A stretch of 64,000 nt of DNA from Dugong dugon. Lineage: Eukaryota > Chordata > Mammalia > Sirenia > Dugongidae. Made by a program: the position numbers and the translations under genes. This document shows positions 56,692 through 64,000 of this stretch, piece after piece. The DNA is taken from NCBI GenBank assembly GCA_030035585.1, contig CM057469.1:64001501-64065500 (forward strand), in the 5' to 3' direction. The notes under the pieces are model-generated. The model searched no databases, was not told where the DNA came from, and saw nothing but the letters and a program-made list of their open reading frames with translations. Each line of letters begins with the position of its first letter. Positions within the stretch are counted from its first letter, which is position 1.

Positions 56692-57039
56692 ATAAGGCAT
56701 CTTATATCCGGTGGGTATAAATGAGTCCTTGGTATCTTGTGGTTGTAAGATGAGTCCTGGGGCAACTCTGAGTATGGCTTTCCCTTAACTTTCAAAATAT
56801 GTAACAGTTCAGCTCTTAGACGTTTATTCTTGTACCTGGTTTAATTTTTGCAGTTTCTCATGCCCCCGGTACTGCCCGGAGCTCTAGATAACTGGCCTTG
56901 TTTCCAGTGAACTCTGTTTACCACGTCTGTGTACTCTAGTTGAGGTCCTGTTTTATTCAGCCCTGATAGAAAGTCCCCTATGGAACACGACAGCTATTGC
57001 TCAGAGTCTCCAGCTGCCAGTCCCCACTGAGCAGATTAT
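56692..57039. other. Unassigned sequence
   Basis: No recognised element. Confidence 0.45.
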
Positions 57040-57454
57040 ATTCTTTGAATCCACTCCACTGCTACCACTACCACCCTGGTCCAAGTCCCTCTATCATCTC
57101 TCTCCAATAGCCTCCTAAGATTTGTTCCTACACTGACCCTCTTCTCTCTTTAGTTTATTTTTAACACAGTTAAAAGTGATTCACTAAACACTGAAGTCAA
57201 TCATTTCACTCTTCCACTCAAAACATGGCAATGACTTGCCAGTTCATTCAGAGTGAAAGCCAAATTTCCTACAGAGGACCATAAGGCCCTATATGACTTG
57301 GCCCTCTTTCTGAATGCTTCTCCTACGAATCCCTCACGTGCTCACTCTGCTCCTACTTTACTGGCCTTCTCACTGTTCCTCAGCCACACTGGCATGCTCT
57401 TGTCTTAGGGCATTAGCTTAAGTTATTCTTCTTCCTGAAGGCTCTTTCCTCTGT

Positions 57455-57830
57455 ATCAATCATATTAGGAGAACCTCAAATCTCAGTGGCCTATAAAAAT
57501 AAGATTTATATTCAGCCAATGTTACATGTCCAAGATCTGCTAGAGTGGTCTTTTTCCTGGACCCAGGCTGAAAGATGTGTCCTTATCTGGACATTACCGG
57601 TCCTTATCTGGTCATGTGGCAGGCAAAAAGAAAATATGGGAAAAGTATTTCAGAAAAAGGCTTTTAAAGCTTCTTCTTAGAAACAGATACATTATTCCAC
57701 TCACATATATTTAGCTAAAAAAGATAATGGCTGTGCCTGAGATCAATGGGTCAGAGATTTATAATCTCAAAAAGAAGGTCAGGAAATATGTTGAACGAGA
57801 ATAGATTCTGTTACATGCCAAATGTCATCT
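57455..57830 (+). repeat. Old dispersed repeat inside L2, family not named
   Basis: Contains 'aaatctcagtggcctataaa', 'cctggacccaggctgaaag' and 'ctggacattaccggtccttat'. Same family and orientation as 4870-5150. Confidence 0.5.
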
Positions 57831-57907
57831 TGACCAACTTCCTCACCTTCCTCAAGTTTTGTTTAAATAGCACCTTCTTAATTAAACCCACCATATTTAA
57901 TCATAAG

Positions 57908-58116
57908 GATCCCTGGGTGGTACAAATGGTTAAGCACTAGATTACTAGCCAAAAGTTTGATGGTTCGAACATACCCAGAGGAGCCTTGGAAGACAGGCCT
58001 GGTGATCTGCTTCCGAAAGGTGACAGTCTTGAAAACTCTATGGAGCCGTTCTACTCTGCACAGGTGGGATAATCATGAGTCAGAATTGACTTGATGGCAA
58101 CTAACAACAACAACAA
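57908..58116 (+). mobile_element. Afrotherian SINE, long type, inside L2
   Basis: Head GATCCCTGGGTGGTAC, B box GGTTCGAACAT, long insert 'ctggtgatctgcttccg', tail CTAACAACAACAAC. Probable decayed target-site duplication 'caccatatttaat' versus 'caccttatgtttaat'. Confidence 0.9.
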
Positions 58117-58350
58117 TCACCACCTTATGTTTAATAATATAACCTACTCTAACTTCTAGATGTTTCCATAGCATTCATCACCTTATAACTTAAATTTTAA
58201 TTTACTTACTTATTGTGTTTGTTTCTCTCTCCTTGTTAGACTATAAATTCAGTGAGGTGGGGTGAGGTTGGACTATTTTTCAATGATGTATCTTAAGTAG
58301 TTATTACAGTATCTGGCAATATCTGTTGAACAAATGAATGAATGAATTGG

Positions 58351-58632
58351 AATATGAATATGACTACTAAACTCAGATTGGATTTGAGTTTGTGAAGCCT
58401 CTTGGGATTTGGGCATTTATGCTTCTGACTAAATTTATTGGAGATTACTTTTATAGTCAAGCTGTAAACAAATCAAATGTTACAGAAATGGAAAGACTGT
58501 AAGAACTACGTTTAATTTTATGTAAGTCAGAGAAGAGGTGAGGATTTTTCCTGATATAATCCTGAGAGCCAAGTGTTACATGCCCAGAATCATGAATATT
58601 TTAAAGTTCACTGTGCACTAACTAGCACCATA
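58351..58632. other. Unassigned sequence
   Basis: No recognised element. Confidence 0.45.
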
Positions 58633-58797
58633 CAAACAAAACAAAACCTGTTGCCATCGAGTCGATTCCGACTCATGGCGACCCTATAGGACAGAGTAGA
58701 ACTGCCCCATAGGGTTTACAAGGAGCAGCTGGTGGATTTGAACTGCCGACCTTTTGGTTAGCAGCCATAGCTCTTAACCACTATGCCACCAGGGTTT
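58633..58797 (-). mobile_element. Afrotherian SINE, short type
   Basis: Among the least diverged copies: CATCGAGTCGATTCCGACTC in the tail and GCCACCAGGGTTT at the head. Tail ACAAACAAAACAAAACC. Confidence 0.94.
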
Positions 58798-59059
58798 AGT
58801 TTATGTTTTGTTTTATTATGTTTACAGAATGTACTACTTCCAGTTAAGCCAACTCCAGCAGGTTCTCAAATGTTTCAACAAGAAGCTACTATGCCTGGTT
58901 ATCAAACCTGGACTGAGCTCAGTAAATGCATGACCTTTAAGATAGATAATGCACATTTGTTGCTGTGCTTCAGGTGCCTTAGGAGTCCTCCTTGGACTTT
59001 TCTCTTGCCCAGTGCCCCAGGCTTGAATCAGCTGGAGTTGCATGTCTGAGGTTGTCTAC

Positions 59060-59290
59060 AGTAGTGGACACTGAGCTATGAAATCTGATAGACATGAGTT
59101 TAAATCCCAGCTCTGCAAATTTAATAGCTATGTAGCCTTGGACATACTGTTTAACCTTTTGAAGCCTCAATTTCCTTATCTGCAAAATAGAGATAATAAT
59201 AACTTCCTAATAAAGTTGTTGTGAAGATTAAATAATATGACCAAAGTGAATTCCCAGTAATTTACAGATAACCACTCAGTGGTGGCTATT
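59060..59290 (+). repeat. MIR SINE, nearly complete
   Basis: 'gagtttaaatcccagctctg', 'agctatgtagccttggacat', 'ctcaatttccttatctgc', 'gttgttgtgaagattaaat': head, core and 3' end all present. Confidence 0.92.
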
Positions 59291-59974
59291 ATTAATTTCT
59301 CCACGCTTTACTTCAGAAACTGTAATGTTTCCTCTTCCATGACATAATTCAGCATTAAATGTTAATAACACCATTTTAAAGAAAATTCAACATTTTAATT
59401 TTCCCCTCATTTTACAATATAAAAAGAAATCTCATTTATATCTTAGCAATGTATTTTAATGTTGATAAAATGTCTTTGAAGGGATGTTGCATGGCTACTG
59501 CCTTTTCCAGCACCTTCTGGGACTCTTTGAGGAGTTTTTGCTGTTACCACCAATCAGCACTTGGCCCCATAGCCCACATTTAATCAGCAGATGAAGAAAG
59601 TCAATGTGTCTAGGGGTGGGAAAGGGATTTCTGCGTAACAGACTTTAGTTGACCGTATGGCCTGTAGATCTTTTCACAAGTTTACCAGAATCAAATTTTA
59701 TGAAAATTAAAAAGGAACACTGATATATAGTCTGGGACTGGCTATGGCTTACAAGGGCAGCATTTCTTCGACAAGCATAAGAAATAAAGAGTGTTACCAG
59801 GGATGAGGAGGAGCAGAGGGGGACTTTTTGGTGATGGGAAAGGTAACACCAAATGAGGATGAAGTGTGCACAGCTTGACAAAGGTAAACAATGTCACAAA
59901 GATGTACATAAAAAAAGGACCTTTTGGTGACTGCTATGGCATATATAATTTTGAAACAACAGCAACAATAACCA
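59291..59974. other. Unassigned sequence
   Basis: No recognised element. Confidence 0.45.
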
Positions 59975-60190
59975 AAAACTATATATGGGGGTATATGTGT
60001 ATGCATGTAGGCATATATGTTTCTAGGTTTATGTATATGATAGTATATATGTATGTATATACAGGTGTATGCATATATGCATATGTACATATATGCATGC
60101 ATGTTACTCCCTGCATATATAATATTAATTCATGTATACTATTCATATATCTAATAAATTAATATATATATTCATATATATGTTCATATA
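59975..60190. repeat. AT-rich TATATG/CATATA tract
   Basis: Irregular TATATG, GTATG and CATATA units over about 215 bp, alternating pyrimidine-purine for long stretches. Immediately upstream of a plus-strand L1 3' end. Confidence 0.88.
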
Positions 60191-60209
60191 TATAATAAAA
60201 CACATAGGG

Positions 60210-61033
60210 GACACAGTTAAGAATACTTCTTAGGTAAAACCAAACTCTTCTCTGGATTGGTTTTCTGGGCTTGAAGACTTAGGACAATAGTCTTGTAGGA
60301 CTTCTTGGTCAGTTGGCATTAACATAGTTCATAAAGTTCTACATCCTAGTTTGGTGAGTAGTGTCTGGGGTTTTAAAAGCTTACAAATGGCCATTGGTCT
60401 CTACTCCTCAGGAGCAAAAGAGAAAGAAGGAAACCAAAGACTAAAAGAAAAAATTAGTTTAAAGAGTTAACAGCCGACACGAGCCATGGCCTCATTTACC
60501 CTGAGACCAAAAGAACTAGATGGTACCTGTCTACCATTACTGACCATTCTGACGAGGGCCACAATATATGGATGCCAATGGAATGGGAGAAAAATGTGGA
60601 AAAAGCTCAAACACTTAAAAAAACAGACTAACTGGACTGGTTGAAACTGGAGGACTCCCCAGGTCTATAGTCCTGAGTTACTCTTTAAACTTTGAACTGA
60701 AACTAACCTCTTAGGTCACCTTTTAGCTAAATAACAGATTGGCTCACAAAATAAAGAACATCACCCTTGAGTACTGTGCTCCTTAAAAAATCATCTATAT
60801 GAGACCAAATGGTCAACGATTACTTTAAAACAAAGATGAGAATGTAAGGGGGCAGGGAAACTAGATTAATGGAAATGGAACAGCCAGAACTGAAATAATG
60901 AGAATGTTCATGCATTGTGAAGAATGTAATCAATGTCAATGAACAATTTGTGTAGAAATTGTTGAAAGGGAACATAAATCGCTGTGTAAACTTTCACCAA
61001 AAACACAATAAAATATTATTAAAAAAAAAAAAG
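60210..61033 (+). mobile_element. L1 3' UTR, Afrotherian subfamily, plus strand
   Basis: Long 3' UTR ending in 'gtgtaaactttcaccaaaaa', CACAATAAAATATT (polyadenylation-type AATAAA) and an A run at 61021-61033. The same end, in reverse, is at 6165-6395. 5' truncated, without coding sequence. The adjacent TATATG tract marks the 5' boundary. Confidence 0.8.
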
Positions 61034-61250
61034 AAGCAAACATGTAAAGCTGTTAAAGGGGAATAAAGAAAACCTAGTAAAAGTACAAAGTCAAATAACT
61101 GGTGAAAAATGAAAATATTATTACAGATACATGGCTATTAAACTTACACTTAAGCCATAAAATGGGAAAATTAAAATATTATGCTATTAAAGAAATCAAG
61201 TGGAGGCTTTTAGTGAGAAATTTTACTATTTAATTTAAGGAGGAAAGGAA
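61034..61250. other. Unassigned AT-rich sequence
   Basis: No recognised element between two L1 pieces in opposite orientation. Confidence 0.45.
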
Positions 61251-62549
61251 TTTTTTTGTTAATTTTTTTTATTGTACTTTAGATGAAGGTTTACAGAACA
61301 AATAGTTTCCCATTAAACAGTTAGCACACATACTGTTTTATGGCATTGGTTAACAACCCCACGACATGTCAACACTCTCCCTTCTCGGACTTGCGTTCCT
61401 TATTACCAGCTTTCCTGTCCTCTCCTGCCTTCTAGTCCTTGTCCCTGGGCTGTTGTGCCCCATTTCTCCTTTTGTTTTATGGGCCTGTCTAATCTTTGGC
61501 TGAAGGGTGAACCTCGGTGACTTCATTACTGAGCTAAAGCGGTGTCTGGGGCCATACTCTAGGGGTTTCTCCAGCCTCTGTCAGGCCAGCAAGTCTGGTC
61601 TTCCTTTGTGTGTTAGAATTTTGTTCTACATTTTTCTCCAGCTCTGTCCGGGATCCTCTGTTGTGATCCCTGTCAGAGCAGTCAGTGGTGGTAGCCGGGC
61701 ACCATCTAGTTGTGCTGGACTCATTCTGGTGGAGGCCACGGTAGTTGTGGTCCTTTAGTCCTTTGGACTAATCTTTCCCTTGTGTCTTGTTTTTTTCATT
61801 CTCCTATACTCTCTAAGGGGTGAGATCAGTGGAGTATCTCAAATGGCTGCTTACAGGCTTTTAAGATCCCAGACGCTGCTCACTAAGGTGGAATGCAGAA
61901 CATTTTCTTTATAAACTATGTTATGTCAATTGAGGTAGGTGTTCACTGAGAACATGGTCCCTGCAGCCCTCAGCCCAGAAATTCGGTCCCCAGGGAGTTT
62001 GGGTGTGTCTATGGAGCTTCCATGACCTTGCCTTCTCAAGTTGTGTTGGCTTGCCCAGTATTGTGTACTGTCTTACCCTTCACCAAAGTTACCACTTATC
62101 TATTGTCTAGTTTTCTCCCTCCCATCTCTCCCATCCCTTGTAACCATCAAAGGTTTTTTCTTTTTGTGTGTAAACCTTTTCATGAGTTTTTACAGTAGTG
62201 GTCTCATACAATATTTGTCCTTTTGTGATTGACTTATTTCACTCAGCATAATGTCCTCCAGTTTCATCCATGTTATGAGATGCTTTGCAGGTTCACTGCT
62301 GTTCTTTATCGTAATACTCCATTGTGTGTATGTACCATAGTTTGTTTATCCATTCATCTGTTGATGGGCATCTAGGTTGTTTCCCTCTTTTTGCTATTGT
62401 GAACAAAGCTGCAATAAACATGGGTGTGCATATGTGTATTCATGTGATGGTTCTTATTTCTATAGGATATATTCCTAGGAGTGGGATAGCTGGATTGTAT
62501 GGTACTTCTATTTCTATCTTTCTAAGGAAACACAATATTGTTTTCATTT

Positions 62550-62763
62550 CCATGAATTTGTCTATTTTTTCCTCATTTTACCTGCTTTTTGCTTCAACTC
62601 TGGGATAGCTCTGAATATTAGACACTTTCATTCCCTATCAGGTAGCTCTAGTGCCTTTTCTTCTACTGGAAAGTCATCTGGTGTTTTATTTTGGATGCCT
62701 ACTGGAACCATCCTGTCCTTTTTTTTTTATATGTTTTGGTATTGTCTGCTGTATTTGGGACAT
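62550..62763 (-). pseudogene. L1 ORF1, N-terminal remnant
   Basis: ATG at 62763-62761 starts MSQIQQTIPKHIK. A run of ten T (62719-62728 on the plus strand) then shifts the frame, after which MVPVGIQNKTPDDFPVEEK is readable. The remnant stops at the deletion junction around 62545. Compared with the copy at the left edge this first ATG is followed by an open start, which supports it as the native ORF1 start. Confidence 0.8.
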
Positions 62764-63334
62764 TCAGTAGTTATTTTCCTCATTTATTGAGTGTAGATTT
62801 ATTTATTTCATCTTACTTTTTTGTTTCATTTGGTTATGTCTGAGCAGGTGGGGTGTGCATTCTTTGTTGTTTGCTCATCTGTGGGCACAATACTTTTTGG
62901 CTCCTTGTCCAGTAGGCAGGGTCAGGCACTCAGCTATGGTGCAGCAAGGAAGGTACAGCTGAAGGGGAGTTGCTGGGATGGGTTGTTTGTGGCACATGCT
63001 AGGGCTAACAGGGTGGGCCAAGAATCAGTGCAAGGCAGGTTCCAGTAGGCTGTGCCTGTGCTGCTCTGGGATATGATGTTCAGCGCACAGTGCAGGTAGG
63101 CAGGAAGGAGAGGGGAGACTGGGACATGTGGAGCTAAGTTGGGTATGAGAAACAGGAGAGAGAAGCAGGAGCCAAAAACAAATAAACAAAAAAAGGGCTA
63201 GGGGAGCTTGCTGTTGGACTGTAGAGATGGGAGACCTAGAAAAGGAGAAGAACAAAAAGGAAAAGGAAAAAAAAAAAAGAAAAAGGGTAAAAGAAAAAAA
63301 GACTAGAAAGGCAAAAAAAAAAAAGGAAAAGAAA

Positions 63335-63790
63335 AGCCCCCAGGGATCCCACCGGTGCAGCTGCAAAGATTGGGGAAGTGGCTCCCAGACTGCAAAGTAT
63401 AGCATGGCTAGAAGGGGTAGAGGTGTCACACAGTACCAGGTATTCAGGAGACAGGAAGACAAGGTAAGTATAGAGAGATGAGAAACTGAAAATGAAGAAA
63501 AGACAAAAAGGGAAAAGAGAGAAAAGAAAACAAACAAAAATATAGAAAGAAAAAGGAAATGTCCCCAGGGATCCCACTGTGCATCTGTGCAGACTGAGGA
63601 AGTAGCTCCCAAGCTGTGCAGCGCAGCCCAGCTAGAAGGTACTCCTAAGCCAAGAAAAGAAAAAGAAAACAAACAAATCTAAACAGAACAAATCAAATCA
63701 AACAAACAAACAAAAAAGCCTTGGGGATCCCACCAGCATGGCATCACTGACCAGAAAGCAGTTCCACAGTGGTGTGGCATTTCACAGCCT
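63335..63790 (-). repeat. Modules in the second L1 5' UTR
   Basis: Counterparts of the modules at 1258-1735, with GGGATCCCAC cores near 63343, 63568 and 63724. Spacing is about 225 and 156 bp rather than about 196, so the A-rich spacers have changed length while the cores were kept. Confidence 0.55.
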
Positions 63791-64000
63791 TTCAGGAAGA
63801 AGCAAAGATGGCATACAGAGCCAGGTATTTGAGAGAAAGGAGGGGAAGGTGGTGAGTGGTATGGAAGAAACCAAAAGAAGCAGAAAAATGCAACACCAGC
63901 AACAAACATACAACATTCTGGGAGCCAGCCAGTGTTGGTGGGTGGAATCCAATCTGCACAGGGCTGCAGCCAGTGAGGGAGGAAAGAAATTTTACCATTT

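Larger units (their letters stand above)
57040..58350 (+). mobile_element. L2 LINE 3' part, carrying two insertions
   Basis: L2 landmarks in order: 'ctgctaccactaccaccctg', 'gtccctctatcatctctctc', 'aataaggccc'-type 'ccataaggccctatatgac', 'cctcagccacactggc', 'aggctctttcctctg'. It is interrupted at about 57455-57830 by an unnamed old repeat and at 57908-58116 by a SINE. It resumes with 'gttagactataaattcagtg' and ends 'atctgttgaacaaatgaatg'. Confidence 0.82.
61251..64000 (-). mobile_element. Internally deleted L1, 3' end fused to ORF1 and 5' UTR
   Basis: From left to right on the minus strand's 3' to 5' direction: T-rich tail, 3' UTR ('attgtactttagatgaagg' to 'tcactcagcataatgtcc'), the end of ORF2 ('attgtgaacaaagctgcaat', 'cctaggagtgggatagc') to about 62545. 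It is then joined directly to the N-terminal part of ORF1 (62550-62763), followed by the 5' UTR to the window edge. About 5 kb of ORF1-ORF2 are missing relative to a full L1. Same orientation and subfamily as the copy at 1-2311. Confidence 0.87.

Noticed and set aside
62821-63672. Frames on both strands at the right end, up to 215 codons
   Set aside because: They lie in the L1 5' UTR, whose purine-rich strand lacks stops in the antisense reading; the corresponding frames in the copy at 957-2065 are not conserved in length or frame.
1-64000. A novel multi-gene system (defence, biosynthetic or similar)
   Set aside because: No clustered protein genes, operon-like spacing, CRISPR-type arrays or ribosome binding sites exist here. 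The sequence is mammalian noncoding DNA dominated by retroelements.

Overview
This window reads as gene-poor, AT-rich chromosomal DNA from a placental mammal of the superorder Afrotheria, probably an elephant or a close paenungulate relative. The diagnosis rests on repeats. About 33 copies or fragments of a tRNA-derived SINE ending in the 3' tail of an RTE (BovB-type) LINE occur here, together with six pieces of that LINE and several L1 elements with a 3' UTR not seen outside this group as far as I recall. Pan-mammalian fossils (L2, MIR, L1ME/L1M, MaLR-type LTR) are interspersed. I found no host protein-coding gene, no convincing exon, no functional tRNA or rRNA and no CRISPR. The longer open frames are either LINE remnants or chance frames, many of them crossing SINEs, LTRs or microsatellites.

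Layout. 1-2311: 5' half of a minus-strand L1 (broken ORF1, long 5' UTR with repeated modules) cut by the window edge. 2.4-13.2 kb: unassigned sequence with SINEs, an L2 endonuclease-region relic, an old L1 3' end and a (TG)n(AG)n tract. 13.28-14.8 kb: cluster of a tRNA-Gly-type SINE, a 190-bp TATA/CATA tract, an RTE with a recognisable reverse-transcriptase motif, and another SINE. 15-25 kb: mostly unassigned sequence, including a CpG-bearing candidate conserved element near 20.7 kb. 25-32 kb: nested SINE/RTE insertions and MIR. 32.4-33.7 kb: a 1.34-kb retrocopy of an LTR-containing transcript, flanked by a perfect 17-bp target-site duplication. 33.8-39.6 kb: L2, L1M and L1ME relics carrying SINE insertions. 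42.5-43.3 kb: a second CpG-bearing candidate regulatory block. 45.2-46.55 kb: the longest RTE copy. 50.9-51.7 kb: an LTR-like element. 54.9-56.7 kb: L1 3' ends stacked at one target site. 57-58.4 kb: an L2 with two insertions. 60.2-61.0 kb: a plus-strand L1 3' end. 61.25-64 kb: an internally deleted minus-strand L1, closely resembling the element at the left edge.

How the parts relate. The SINEs share their 3' tails with the RTE element, which fits SINE mobilisation by RTE-encoded proteins. L1 machinery explains the target-site duplications at the stacked L1 ends and at the retrocopy. I see no new multi-gene system. The observations most worth checking are the retrocopy, the stacked L1 site, the modular L1 5' UTR, and the two candidate conserved non-coding blocks. 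Family assignments come from memory of consensus sequences; no search was run.
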